Source: Cocos nucifera
Taxonomy: Eukaryota > Streptophyta > Magnoliopsida > Arecales > Arecaceae
Length of the DNA: 64,000 nt
Direction: 5' to 3'
Assembly (NCBI GenBank): GCA_006176705.1
Contig: QRFJ01000007.1
Location: 4,576,276-4,640,275 of the forward strand
Below are positions 38,401 through 43,000 of the stretch, piece after piece. The translations under genes were made by a program, and so were the position numbers. The notes below the pieces were generated by a model that was not told the DNA's origin, did not search any database, and worked only from the letters and a program-made list of their open reading frames with translations. The first letter of the stretch is position 1. Every line of letters begins with the position of its first letter.

Positions 38401-41400
38401 GCAACTTCGGCTGCAGGAGATAAGACCGGCTGCAGGAGATAAGATCTCCCCGAGGGTCCGGGCCAACTTCGACAGCAGGAGATAAGATCTCCCTCGAGGC
38501 AACTGGTCCGGGCAACTTCGGCGGCAGGAGATAGGATCTCCTTCGAGCGTCCGCATCAAACTCGGCTGCAGGAGACAAGATCTTCCCCGAGCGCCCGCAC
38601 CAACTTCGGCAGTAGGAGATAAGATCTCCCTCGAGGCAAATTTGGCTGCAAAAGATAAGATCTCCCTCGGGTCAGTCTCGGTTGCTGAAGACAATATTGC
38701 CCTCCGGAGGAGCTCAACCCTCGACCTCGATCGCATGAGACGAGATCTACTTCAACTTTAGCTGGAGATGAGATCTCCCTCGAGCTTCAACCTGAACCAG
38801 CACGGAGCTCAGAAGAGGACTTCGGCAGTCGCCTTTTCTGCACTCCCTTCGAGTTTCGAACTCGAAAGTGGGAGGACTATTGTTGGGGATAAATCCCGCT
38901 CCTGCCGAAGTCCGGTAAATCAGTAGCCGCGGGAGAGCTTCAGCGGACGGGTCTTAGTCGTACCCCTTCAGCCGGCCGAACTCCTCAGCGGCTGAGACCC
39001 TTCGGACTCTCAGCGGCCGGACCGAATCCCCTCAGCCGGCCGAACTCCTCAGCGGCCTAGCAGCGGTCGAGCTACTTCGAAACCCTTCAGTCGGCTGAAC
39101 TGCTTAGCGGTCGAGCTCCTTGGACTCCCAGCAGCCGGGCTTCGGCCGAACTCCTCAGCGATCGAGCCCCTTCGGACTCTCAGCGGCCGAACCGAACCCC
39201 CTCAGCCGGCCGAACTCCTCAGCAGCCTAGCAGCGGCCGAGCTACTTCGAAACCCTTCAGCTGGCCGAACTGCTTAGCGGCCGAGCTTCTTGGACTCCCA
39301 GCAGCCGGGCTTCAGTCGAACTCCTCAGCAGCCGAGCTTCAGTCGGACTCCCGCGAGAGCCGAACTCTCTCCGCGCTCTTCCAGCCAGACGTCTGCAAGA
39401 GCCGAACTTCCTCTAGACATCTCCTTCGGTCGGACTTCTTCAAGAGCCGGACTCCTCCCAGACATCCCCTTCGGTCGACCGGGCTTCTTCCGAACTCCTC
39501 AGCGGTCGTCCCCCGGCCGAACTCCTCGGCGGCGGTCCCTCGGTCGAACTCCTCAGCGGTCGTCCCCCGGCCGAACTCCTCGGCGGCTGTCCCTCGACTG
39601 AACTCCTCAGCAGCCGCACACCTTCCGAACTCCTTCAGCTATTGTTCCTCGCGGGTGGCCCTCTCCAGCCGTATTCCTTTCGGAAGCCCGGACTCCTCCG
39701 AAATGGGGACACGTCAAAGCTCTTCAACCCTTCATTCGGCTCCGAGCAGCTCAGTATCAAGATAGCCGCAGCCATCACCATCAGTCTGCTACAGGCGACA
39801 GCGATCCACTGCCAGGCGGCGATGACTATCACCATCAACCTGTTGCAGGCGGCGCTGCAGACAGCGCCTTCCCCCTAGGACTGACTTTGCCGAACCTCGA
39901 GCGGCCTGCCACCATGCGGCTACGGCTGTCACCATCAAGCTCCGCCTATAAAAAGAATCCTCTAGATACGCTAACTCGGATCTCTAACCTCTAAGCTTTA
40001 AGCTCTAAGTTCTCCTCTTCTTCTCTAAGCTCTGCGGAACTCATTTCCGAGCACTCCATTCCTGTTGGCCAGAGCTGACTTGATCGTCGGAGGATCCTGC
40101 CGGAGCCACCCCCATCGGCTCCGGACGGGACTTTGTTTTGCAGGTCCCCAGCGGCGACCTCATCCACCTCCACTCCAGCTGATTCCGGCGATGACCAGAT
40201 TCTGCGTCAACAGATTTAATCAGAATAATTGGTTTCATATAATTTACCAATTTTTTTACAGTTGAACATCTAATATTGCTTTCTCTAGATTCAACTATTA
40301 CAGAGACTGTCTGCTTTACCGCCCAAGTTTTGAATGGCAGAATTGAAAGCTTGACTTTCTGGCAGTCTATGAGTAACTGACTAATAATGTTTGACAGTAC
40401 TTTGACTCATGAAGGTTGCAATCTATAATTTCATAAATAGTATATAGCAAGTTAATTAATATGGACTGAAGATGACGAGGATTATCAGTGCCATTTTCTG
40501 TTTATATAGTCATATTCCATGTTTTATGTAGTACAATGCCAATAAAGCTCAAGTTCATGGTGCTGTATGTTTGTAATGGTTTTAGGTCTCTCTCCTCCAT
40601 CCTGATGTGTACTAGAACATGTTGGCAGGAGTCATATTGACCCCATCCTAGTGCTGAATGTTTGAAGGGATTGTATGAGAACCTTTCATGAATGCTGCAT
40701 GTCTTTTTGTAACAACTGCTGCATAGCATGGCCTGGGTTCCTTTGTGGTTGTATTGCTTATTCAATTGATGGTGCTTTATTCCTTTTTCTTATTCTCATT
40801 AGCTATGTTGTTCCTGTTGCACCAAACTAATGTTGTGGTCAGTAAATAAATATGTACCAAGTATGTCAACCAATTAAGAGCTTACTGTATTATGAATAGT
40901 AACAGTGGTAAATCCATGAGTCTTATAAATGGTCGAACACCTCTATTCTGTACCATAAATGAGATTTGTTTGATTTGATTTTTGCAACTTTAAATGGCTG
41001 TATCTATCAATTGCCTTTTCATTTTCAAAAATATGTTTCTCTTGCTGATCTTGCCTTTTTGGTCATTTACACAGATTCAAGATCATGAAGGACATCACAA
41101 TATTCTGAATCCAACATTTCAACAGGTGGTTGGACTTCCAGCACTCGACCAAGTAGGCATGAGAACCTCGGTAGACCAGCAGACAAGATTGGGTGCTTAT
41201 AGAGCTCAACCACAGACTTTGTCAGACATTCACAATTCCCATCATCAGCTTCGAAGTCTGAGGACACATCAATCCATGAGCCATTGTACAGATATCCTTC
41301 CACAATCTTCATGCATCCCTTCCATGCAGGCCTGTCAAGCATCACAGAATGCTACTGCAATGTCATCAGGGAGCTTGTCAAATGACTGGAATCAGCTATT

Positions 41401-41728
41401 AGATGCCCATCATGCAATGCAGATAAGGCCACGTTCAGGGATGGTTCTTTCATGTACATCCAGGTCAGGATTATCATTCCAAGCGACTGCTGGTGGTTTC
41501 AGACAGGCAAGCAATGAGCAGCTGCAGAACACGTTTGGAGGGCTGCAGGCAGTAGCAAGATTTAATAGTTTTGCAGAATCACCATCTGAGCTGAACTGGC
41601 AGCCAATGGGACGGATGAGGGGAAGCTTAACAGGTGAAGCTTATTCAGCTGCCCTTAGACACTATGCAGCTCAGCCAACCCAACAAGTGCCTGTCAGGCT
41701 ATCAGCTGCCTCTACTGATCAACATTAG
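2711..41728 (+). CDS. PIAL2: PIAL1/PIAL2-like E4 SUMO-protein ligase (5'-partial gene, 11 exons seen)
   Basis: This gene encodes a nuclear SUMO chain-elongating (E4) ligase. In Arabidopsis PIAL1 and PIAL2 do this through an SP-RING, and PIAL2 also joins MOM1 in transcriptional silencing. Exons joined at 2711-2762, 4142-4207, 21324-21391, 21465-21513, 21627-21711, 21823-21921, 25118-25169, 28318-28369, 28489-28605, 28682-29617 and 41075-41728 keep one frame for about 743 codons to a TAG. Recognisable blocks in order are FYPQLRLCRVIVSLEAK, RLFVAQTDN, the FLVNGRGVERR segment, DSEIIEGPSRVSLNCPI, the SP-RING (cysteines of LNCPI, CKHH, CFDY and CPCC) and a VVDLTIED SUMO-interacting motif followed by a Ser/Thr/Gln-rich tail. 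The N-terminal exons lie outside the window or were not found. All introns are GT-AG. Two introns exceed 11 kb because of gypsy insertions. Whether PIAL1 or PIAL2 is the closer relative cannot be decided here. Confidence 0.9.
2980..3250. repeat. Compound microsatellite cluster
   Basis: Clustered CATA, GTAC, TGTATG, (TG)n, (TA)n and a (CA)n run of about 28 bases (near 3,195-3,222) occupy the intron between visible exons 1 and 2. The 109-codon open frame across it only translates repeats. Confidence 0.85.
4021..4052 (+). repeat. Poly(T) tract upstream of exon 2
   Basis: A run of about 18 T residues lies about 90 bases upstream of the exon 2 acceptor. It may strengthen the polypyrimidine context, but it is probably incidental. 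Confidence 0.35.
4142..4207 (+). CDS. PIAL2: PIAL exon 2 visible (PGYHILMADFQIEKNISPEE)
   Basis: It lies between a CTGCAG acceptor and a GTAAGC donor and is 22 codons long, phase 0 at both ends. It corresponds to the K-x-GY...DF.ISKN block of plant PIAL proteins. The following intron is 17.1 kb because it contains the Athila-like element. Confidence 0.85.
4208..5289. other. Intronic DNA, nothing recognised
   Basis: This is the start of the large PIAL intron after visible exon 2. It is AT-rich with moderate complexity. No exon, RNA gene or repeat boundary could be supported. Confidence 0.5.
5290..5910. repeat. Unclassified dispersed repeat, copy 1, with (GA)n tract and long hairpin
   Basis: A GA microsatellite (about 5,395-5,446) is followed by GC-rich sequence. 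The segment near 5,467-5,498 is repeated in inverted orientation near 5,611-5,641 and could form a stem of about 28 bp with a loop of about 110 bases. The right part contains a TATGGGGTGTACC motif also found in the copies at 20.1 and 26.3-27.4 kb, so it is probably a diverged member of that family. The overlapping ORFs translate this repeat and are not genes. Confidence 0.5.
5911..7440. other. Intronic DNA with a short tandem duplication
   Basis: A 47-bp unit is present twice in tandem (about 6,882-6,928 and 6,929-6,975), containing GCATTACTATCAGAAAAATA. The rest is AT-rich unassigned intron. The minus-strand frames at 7,206-7,421 and 7,513-7,695 show no domain. Confidence 0.5.
7700..8416 (+). 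repeat. Degenerate LTR-like repeat, left copy (host of the Athila-like insertion)
   Basis: About 0.6-0.7 kb here is alignable by eye, with many substitutions, to 19,200-19,800. Shared landmarks are GTGACNNAGCNATAA, TTGGTCGAGNATTGGTC, AAGAGTGTCGGG, a pyrimidine-rich block, GGGGAGAGGCATTAATGC and GGTACCAAAATANCCC near the right edge. The arrangement suggests two terminal repeats of an old, mostly deleted retroelement into which the Athila-like element later inserted. The left boundary is uncertain. Confidence 0.5.
8363..8448 (+). repeat. 86-bp direct repeat flanking the Athila-like element, left copy
   Basis: This segment abuts the left LTR. An 86-base segment of the same length abuts the outer edge of the right LTR (18,994-19,079). 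I count 13 differences, all transitions. It spans the last ~50 bases of the degenerate host LTR and ~40 bases beyond it. Confidence 0.75.
8450..9943 (-). repeat. 3' LTR of the Athila-like element
   Basis: It ends at ATTCATCA on the + strand, next to the C-rich (polypurine on the minus strand) tract. It is colinear with 17,514-18,993 over its full length at roughly 93-94% identity in the parts compared, with mostly transitions. The outer terminus reads GGATAGC where the other LTR has TGATAGC, so the terminal TG has decayed. Confidence 0.85.
9944..9955 (-). other. Polypurine tract of the Athila-like element
   Basis: On the minus strand GTTGGGGGGTG directly precedes the 3' LTR. This is the expected primer for plus-strand DNA synthesis and it fixes the orientation of the element. 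Confidence 0.7.
9956..11165 (-). other. Non-coding 3' internal region of the Athila-like element
   Basis: About 1.2 kb separates the integrase from the 3' LTR. In some Athila elements this space carries an env-like frame. No convincing open frame was seen here. A second C-rich stretch near 10,800 resembles the tract at 9,944 and may be an internal polypurine copy. Confidence 0.5.
11166..12230 (-). pseudogene. Integrase remnant of the Athila-like element
   Basis: The frames 11,921-11,445 and 11,435-11,166 share one reading frame. They carry the integrase core with the expected catalytic Asp in VAVDYVSKW, Asp in IISDGGTHF and Glu in TNGQIEVSN, followed by the C-terminal region with QKVWLFNSKL and SRWDGPF. 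The upstream His/Cys zinc-binding part (about 12,200-12,000) is only visible by mixing two frames, so at least one frameshift lies there. A stop separates the core from the C-terminal piece. Confidence 0.85.
12228..13459 (-). pseudogene. Reverse transcriptase and RNase H remnant of the Athila-like element
   Basis: The frame 13,459-13,208 has the RT palm (FLDGYSGYNQV, FAFRRMPFGLCNAPATFQR). The frame 13,289-12,228 continues with the thumb and RNase H (LVYSDHAALKHLL, VVADHISR). A frameshift near the A7 run at about 13,239-13,245 separates them. The active-site box reads FMND rather than FMDD: the first catalytic Asp codon is AAT at 13,206-13,208 (complement), a single G-to-A change, so the enzyme would be dead even without the shift. 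Confidence 0.9.
13489..14860 (-). pseudogene. Protease and N-terminal RT remnant of the Athila-like element
   Basis: The frames 14,844-14,470 and 14,436-13,489 are in one phase and split by a stop. The first contains the aspartic protease motif DLGAS (about 14,559-14,545). The second has ILGRSFLATA, then the RT N-terminus (RRLNPNMREVVKK, YPISDNKWVSPTQVVPKKSG, GWRVCIDYRN). The next part of RT lies in another frame, so a shift occurs near 13,470-13,490. Confidence 0.85.
14810..16466 (-). pseudogene. gag remnant of the Athila-like element
   Basis: Pieces at 16,466-16,269, 16,241-15,960, 15,659-15,381 and 15,368-15,159 lie in one frame separated by stops. A further piece at 15,073-14,810 is in another frame. 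The piece at 16,241-15,960 matches the retrotransposon gag domain (LPSFYGLSNKDPYKHLDEFL, KAKHWLNSL, LKKYFP). The later piece holds a broken zinc knuckle (CALC...ISEC) in which the expected His is Tyr. Confidence 0.85.
17477..17494 (-). other. Primer-binding site of the Athila-like element
   Basis: On the minus strand TGGCACCGTTGCCGGAAA lies 19 bases inside the 5' LTR. It resembles the tRNA-Asp-type primer site TGGCGCCGTTGCCGGGGA common in Athila elements, with differences that are all G-to-A. The tRNA assignment is from memory of the family. Confidence 0.65.
17514..18993 (-). repeat. 5' LTR of the Athila-like element
   Basis: It starts TGATAGC at the inner edge and ends ATTCATTA, where the canonical terminal CA has become TA. 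It is colinear with 8,450-9,943. Because the element is antisense to PIAL, this LTR would drive antisense transcription through the intron if it were active. Confidence 0.85.
18994..19079 (+). repeat. 86-bp direct repeat flanking the Athila-like element, right copy
   Basis: It begins immediately outside the 5' LTR and matches 8,363-8,448 base for base in length, with 13 transitions. Confidence 0.75.
19080..19800 (+). repeat. Degenerate LTR-like repeat, right copy with short internal region
   Basis: From about 19,216 the sequence parallels 7,700-8,416 and ends with GGCCAGTACCAAAATATCCCC at about 19,797. The 130 bases before it would be remaining internal sequence of that old element. The ORFs at 19,304-19,687 merely cross it. 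Confidence 0.5.
20095..20965 (+). repeat. Unclassified dispersed repeat, copy 2 (forward)
   Basis: This ~0.87 kb block is GC-rich at both ends with GA/CT-rich tracts, and the middle has repeated GAAGCCGGCAA/CTGGCTTCA motifs. It matches the reverse complement of 26,298-27,395 over most of its length. Shared landmarks include ACCATCGGAGGCC, AAACGAGCGAGAAAGAGAGA and ATTGCATTTTTTAAAAA. No transposase frame is present, so it is probably a non-autonomous element of unknown class. It lies in the PIAL intron just before exon 3. Confidence 0.65.
21324..21391 (+). CDS. PIAL2: PIAL exon 3 visible (RLFVAQTDNLEISSCIMSPPQV)
   Basis: It lies between a CTTGCAG acceptor and a GTATAT donor and ends in phase 2. 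RLFVAQTDN is near-identical to Arabidopsis PIAL2. This is the first exon after the 17.1 kb intron. Confidence 0.95.
21465..21513 (+). CDS. PIAL2: PIAL exon 4 visible (FLVNGRGVERRINVSL)
   Basis: The first base completes the Ser codon begun in exon 3. The peptide matches the FLLNGKGVEKR block. The donor is GTTTGT. Confidence 0.95.
21627..21711 (+). CDS. PIAL2: PIAL exon 5 visible (DHGPQLPTDITKMLRCGTNL)
   Basis: It lies between a CACTAG acceptor and a GTAAAC donor and ends in phase 1. It matches the GPQLPTNVT..LKYGTNLLQ block of the family. Confidence 0.95.
21823..21921 (+). CDS. PIAL2: PIAL exon 6 visible (GNCIIAIAFMSNVCSVAP)
   Basis: It matches the GNYIIIIAF...LKDY block upstream of the SP-RING and ends in phase 1 (LLKDFVQPVILALDP plus one base). 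The acceptor is TTCCAG and the donor GTAAGC. Confidence 0.95.
21922..25117. other. PIAL intron with a tandem duplication, otherwise unassigned
   Basis: This 3.2 kb AT-rich intron contains a two-copy tandem repeat with a 149-bp period at about 23,066-23,360 and several A/T homopolymers (for example near 22,040 and 23,753). The ORFs at 22,586-22,944 and 23,902-24,153 show no domain and are judged chance. Confidence 0.6.
23066..23360. repeat. Two-copy tandem repeat, 149-bp period
   Basis: AATTTAAA(G/A)(T/C)TAGACAAACTA recurs at 23,066 and 23,215. The shared stretch continues through a GAGGCT..TTGGTTATAT-like segment to GTCATCATC. The copies differ at many positions, so the duplication is old. 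Confidence 0.75.
25118..25169 (+). CDS. PIAL2: PIAL exon 7 visible (SEIIEGPSRVSLNCPI), start of SP-RING
   Basis: It matches DSDIIEGPSRVSLSCPIS of Arabidopsis. The Cys codon at 25,159-25,161 is the first SP-RING cysteine. The exon begins and ends in phase 2. The acceptor is ATCTAG and the donor GTATAT. Confidence 0.95.
25170..26297. other. PIAL intron, mostly unassigned
   Basis: Apart from the 118-bp tandem duplication nothing was recognised. The sequence is AT-rich. Confidence 0.5.
25317..25552. repeat. Two-copy tandem repeat, 118-bp period
   Basis: Units starting ATGTTGTACTTCAT at 25,317 and 25,435 are very similar through GAGCTGAGCTGGACAA. High identity suggests a recent duplication. The 68-codon frame across it is a by-product. 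Confidence 0.85.
26298..27395 (-). repeat. Unclassified dispersed repeat, copy 3 (inverted relative to 20.1 kb)
   Basis: Its reverse complement aligns with 20,095-20,965. The middle (26,520-26,960) is packed with inverted GAAGCCGGCAATTGG/CCAATTGCCGGCTTC motifs, including a 26-bp near-palindrome centred at 26,684/26,685. The GC-rich ends carry CT- or GA-rich simple repeats. All open frames across this block are translations of repeat DNA. Confidence 0.65.
27396..28317. other. PIAL intron, 3' part
   Basis: AT-rich intron with an A-rich low-complexity run at about 27,820-27,865. Nothing else was recognised. Confidence 0.5.
28318..28369 (+). CDS. PIAL2: PIAL exon 8 visible (LKRIKNPVKGHLCKHHQ), SP-RING
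   Basis: The first base completes a Ser codon. The exon carries the Cys and His ligands of the CKHH portion of the SP-RING and ends in phase 0. The acceptor is GAACAG and the donor GTTAAA. Confidence 0.95.
28489..28605 (+). CDS. PIAL2: PIAL exon 9 visible, SP-RING C-terminal half
   Basis: This 39-codon exon starts CFDYENFVEVNSRKPSWRCP and ends IDQNMVQ. It supplies the CFDY cysteine and the CPxC pair. The middle residue of that pair motif is Cys (CPCC) where Arabidopsis has His (CPHC). The acceptor is TTGCAG and the donor GTATGT. Confidence 0.95.
28682..29617 (+). CDS. PIAL2: PIAL exon 10 visible, SUMO-interacting motif and Ser/Thr-rich tail
   Basis: This 312-codon exon starts ILSKTGLDTDDVIIFADGSW, the usual sequence after the SP-RING. 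VVDLTIED at 28,859-28,882 is a SUMO-interacting motif followed by acidic residues, at the place where Arabidopsis has VFDLTGDDD. The rest is low-complexity and probably disordered. The donor GTCAAA at 29,618 is chosen because it gives a phase-0 join to exon 11. An internal GTAAGC at 29,408 is also phase 0, but using it would drop 70 plausible codons. Read-through ends 19 codons further, at 29,674. Confidence 0.85.
29618..30899. other. PIAL intron, left part before the Tat-like element
   Basis: AT-rich intron with a CA/GCAC microsatellite at about 30,571-30,662. Just before the element, 30,862-30,899 is a long pyrimidine tract ending TTCTAG, a strong match to a 3' splice acceptor. Confidence 0.6.
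30571..30662. repeat. Microsatellite, CACA/GCAC compound
   Basis: Runs of CACACA, CACGCA and ACATAC motifs occur here. The overlapping frames on both strands are repeat translations. Confidence 0.85.
30905..32226 (+). repeat. 5' LTR of the Tat-like element
   Basis: It is rich in degenerate CAGCGGCCGAGC and CCGAACTCCTCAGC units, and has TATAAAAA at 31,948-31,955 as the likely promoter. It ends CAACA. The long Pro/Ser-rich or Gly/Glu-rich open frames on both strands (such as 31,149-31,995 and 31,316-31,639) arise from these GC-rich repeats. Confidence 0.9.
31948..31955 (+). promoter_or_regulatory. TATA box in the 5' LTR
   Basis: TATAAAAA follows CTCCGCC. It is conserved at 39,947-39,954 in the 3' LTR, and as TATAAA at 57,714-57,719 in the solo LTR. 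It is the plausible core promoter of this family. Confidence 0.65.
32227..32250 (+). other. Probable primer-binding site of the Tat-like element
   Basis: TTGGCACTGTAGAAGGAGGG follows the 5' LTR by a few bases, the expected position. The tRNA was not identified. Confidence 0.45.
32361..33700 (+). pseudogene. gag remnant of the Tat-like element
   Basis: It starts MPPRRSLDPEDRQPP at 32,361. The retrotransposon gag domain follows a TAG at 32,889-32,891 (NFKLPQFESYDGTIDPIDH, AFPFILKGAARNWYS). A one-base shift near 33,107-33,112 moves the continuation to the frame 33,169-33,699 (MAIRQKEGESIRTYVIRF, FADMLARAEGYAQAEEAF). Other stops lie around 32,460-32,477. The reading frame returns to the first phase for pol. 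Confidence 0.8.
33480..35468 (+). pseudogene. gag C-terminus, protease and RT of the Tat-like element (662-codon frame)
   Basis: This is the longest open frame in the window. It holds FCLYHRDHGHDIEECVQL (a CxxxHxxxxHxxxxC-like knuckle), then the protease with Asp-Asn-Gly-Ser-Ser at 34,167-34,181 and NVILGRPGLNAF, then RT with WRMCIDFKKLNKACPKDSYP, FMDAFFGYNQI, MPFGLKNARATYQRL and the catalytic YVDD at 35,274-35,285. A TGA at 35,466-35,468 interrupts the RT thumb, after FLGFMVSRRGIEANPEKI. The true start of this frame is within gag, so the ATG at 33,480 is not a real start. Confidence 0.9.
35469..36060 (+). pseudogene. RNase H (first) remnant of the Tat-like element
   Basis: The connection domain is in a shifted frame at 35,569-35,778 (CQQAFEELKNYL, SPPLLAKFESEEELFLYLAV), which ends at TAG 35,776-35,778. 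The RNase H continues YYVSRVL and returns to the main frame from about 35,901 (VTVLTDQPIKAV, ERITKWAIELTEF, QILADFV). Confidence 0.8.
36061..36845 (+). pseudogene. Second, archaeal-type RNase H domain of the Tat-like element
   Basis: WALHVDSSSNSAGADVG, NNGVEYEALIAELRIA, LQVYSDSQLVVGQV and NARADLLSKLA give the four acidic catalytic residues (Asp, Glu, Asp, Asp) of an RNase H fold. All are intact. Acquisition of a second RNase H by the Tat lineage is known. The frame ends at TGA 36,843-36,845, just before the integrase zinc finger. Confidence 0.85.
36846..37890 (+). pseudogene. Integrase remnant of the Tat-like element
   Basis: The zinc-binding part is VHERLCGGHIG...CDRCQK, and the core has Asp in GMDILGPF, Asp in ITDNGR and Glu in NGEAEVTN. 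The C-terminal part shifts frame at about 37,560-37,600 to 37,540-37,890 (RVGDLVLRRA, NWEGPYEVVEV). In-frame stops lie at 36,924, 37,194, 37,254 and 37,578. Confidence 0.88.
37891..38865 (+). repeat. Hairpin-bearing tandem array in the 3' untranslated part of the Tat-like element
   Basis: From about 38,038 to 38,780 a unit of roughly 40-60 bases recurs about 15 times. Its core is GGAGATAAGATCTCC, a 6-bp inverted repeat around AAG, followed by CCGAGGNNACTTCGGCTGCA. Unit length varies and several copies have small deletions. The 170- and 210-codon minus-strand frames across it are repeat translations. Confidence 0.85.
38866..38880 (+). other. Polypurine tract of the Tat-like element
   Basis: GAAAGTGGGAGGACTAT leads directly into the 3' LTR at 38,881, the expected place for the plus-strand primer. 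Confidence 0.7.
38881..40212 (+). repeat. 3' LTR of the Tat-like element
   Basis: It runs TGTTGGGGATAAATCCCGCT to GCGTCAACA and is colinear with 30,905-32,226. Differences are substitutions (many of them transitions) plus small changes in the number of CAGCGGCCGAGC-type units. TATAAAAA lies at 39,947-39,954. It lies only about 860 bases upstream of PIAL exon 11. Confidence 0.9.
40213..41074. other. PIAL intron, right part after the Tat-like element
   Basis: AT-rich unique-looking intron ending in a TTTACACAG acceptor. Nothing else was recognised. Confidence 0.55.
41075..41728 (+). CDS. PIAL2: PIAL terminal exon, C-terminal tail
   Basis: The acceptor is TTACACAG, followed by 217 codons and TAG. 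It begins IQDHEGHHNILNPTFQQVVG and ends PVRLSAASTDQH. It is rich in Ser, Gln and Ala with no known fold. The phase-0 join to exon 10 and the similar composition support its place. An ATG at 40,994 in the same frame lies in the intron and is not a start. Confidence 0.85.
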   Translation: MQDHEGHHNILNPTFQQVVGLPALDQVGMRTSVDQQTRLGAYRAQPQTLSDIHNSHHQLRSLRTHQSMSHCTDILPQSSCIPSMQACQASQNATAMSSGSLSNDWNQLLDAHHAMQIRPRSGMVLSCTSRSGLSFQATAGGFRQASNEQLQNTFGGLQAVARFNSFAESPSELNWQPMGRMRGSLTGEAYSAALRHYAAQPTQQVPVRLSAASTDQH

Positions 41729-43000
41729 TGTTGATTCCTGCTAGTATTAATGTCCATAGTTCCCTTGTATTGCAGGCTAACTGGAGGCATGGTAATTTAA
41801 TAAATCAACCAGGAGGTTTGAGCATCCGAGTAAGCTTTTGGGATGCATCAATTTTGGTTCCTTCTAACTATAGACATTGGAAAGTACTGGAAGCTACAAA
41901 GTTACATGTGAATACTCGCATCCATTTTTCGTATCTCCAGGCATCTTTGAAGTTGTGGGCATTGATTGGGTGTGACTGCATGGTCTCTTTTGGGTACATA
42001 ATTATTTCTATGAAGTCAATAGGAATGTAAAAAAATATATTTTAACTTTTTTTTTAAAATCATATTGCAGAAAACCTTCCTATTGTATGGGATAGCTTTA
42101 TCGTGAAAGTGACATGCACTGCAGGAATTATTACATTGTCAAGACATTTGGTATATGAAAATGGCTATAAATGGTTGGAAAGGTACATTTGATGTTTCCT
42201 TTCTTTTAATTTAGTATTCCCATGTAGAGATGGCACGAATTTGCAATCTGGTTGAACATGAAGTTGGGATTCAGTTATTTTTCCAGCTGTGCTGGACTAG
42301 ATGTCAAGAGGTTACGTCCGTTTTTCTTCAGTTCGCTGAGTTTGTCGAAAGCTCCACCTCAATTTGTTCCATGAGTGCACTTCAGAAATGTGGTTGAACC
42401 TGAAATGGGTCAAATCTAAATTTCATTATGGATTCACATTGATTGGTTTTGTATACCGGCATCAGCATCATCAGTAGACAAAATGTCCTATGAATATTGC
42501 TGAAGAATGGCAAGATAGGAGCCTGCATTCATGCTTAGGATAAGTTATTTTGAGGCACAGCAGCAGCAAGTTGGTTCTTCGAAATATAATGCCTTGACTT
42601 ACAATATGATCTGTTGGCACGTGATGGTATATTTTGTCAATTGATTCTCTCGTTAACTGGCTGAGTTGGATCAAATCTGCTATTTTGGATACATCAACGC
42701 ATGTTTGATCGCACCCTCCAACGCCATTCCAATTTGCGAGTGAAGAAAGTTTTATTTTGGAAGAGCTGAGCATTATTTGCTTCTATTGTCTTCGTAGGTG
42801 GTTTTTTGGAATGTTCCTATCATTGAGGCTGCATTGAAGATGCTTATTATAGGTCTTTGGTGGTGTATGTTTGTTTATAAGCCTGTTGGTGGCGCTACCC
42901 CCATTCTCCGGTGTTTGCTGATGACCCCATGATGTGTTATTCATTTCTGGATTCATCCATTAGCTTGCCGTGTCCACCGGACATGGATCCAATAAAAAAA
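41729..43000 (+). other. Probable 3' untranslated region and downstream of PIAL
   Basis: Possible AATAAA polyadenylation signals are at 41,799-41,804 and 42,991-42,996. Which is used cannot be told from sequence. The 100-codon frames at 41,728-42,030 (+) and 42,471-42,773 (-) show no domain. Confidence 0.4.

Larger units (their letters stand above)
30905..40212 (+). mobile_element. Ty3/gypsy LTR retrotransposon, Tat-like, near full length, sense in a PIAL intron
   Basis: LTRs of about 1.32-1.33 kb (TGTTGGGG...CAACA) bound about 6.65 kb of internal DNA with gag, protease, RT, RNase H, a second RNase H and integrase in order on the + strand. The DNGSS protease motif and an extra archaeal-type RNase H domain before integrase are hallmarks of the Tat branch. 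Flanking 5-mers are GTTTT and GATTT (4 of 5 match), consistent with a mutated target duplication. The coding region is broken by at least eight stops and a few frameshifts. It lies in the same orientation as PIAL, between exons 10 and 11. Confidence 0.92.

Noticed and set aside
38066..38736. 170- and 210-codon minus-strand open frames
   Set aside because: They translate the tandem array of the Tat-like element. The peptide repeats (SYLLQP..., EILSPAAE) follow the DNA repeat.
38038..38780. CRISPR-like array of short palindromic repeats
   Set aside because: This is a plant nuclear retroelement. Repeats and spacers are not uniform, the spacers resemble each other, and there are no cas genes.
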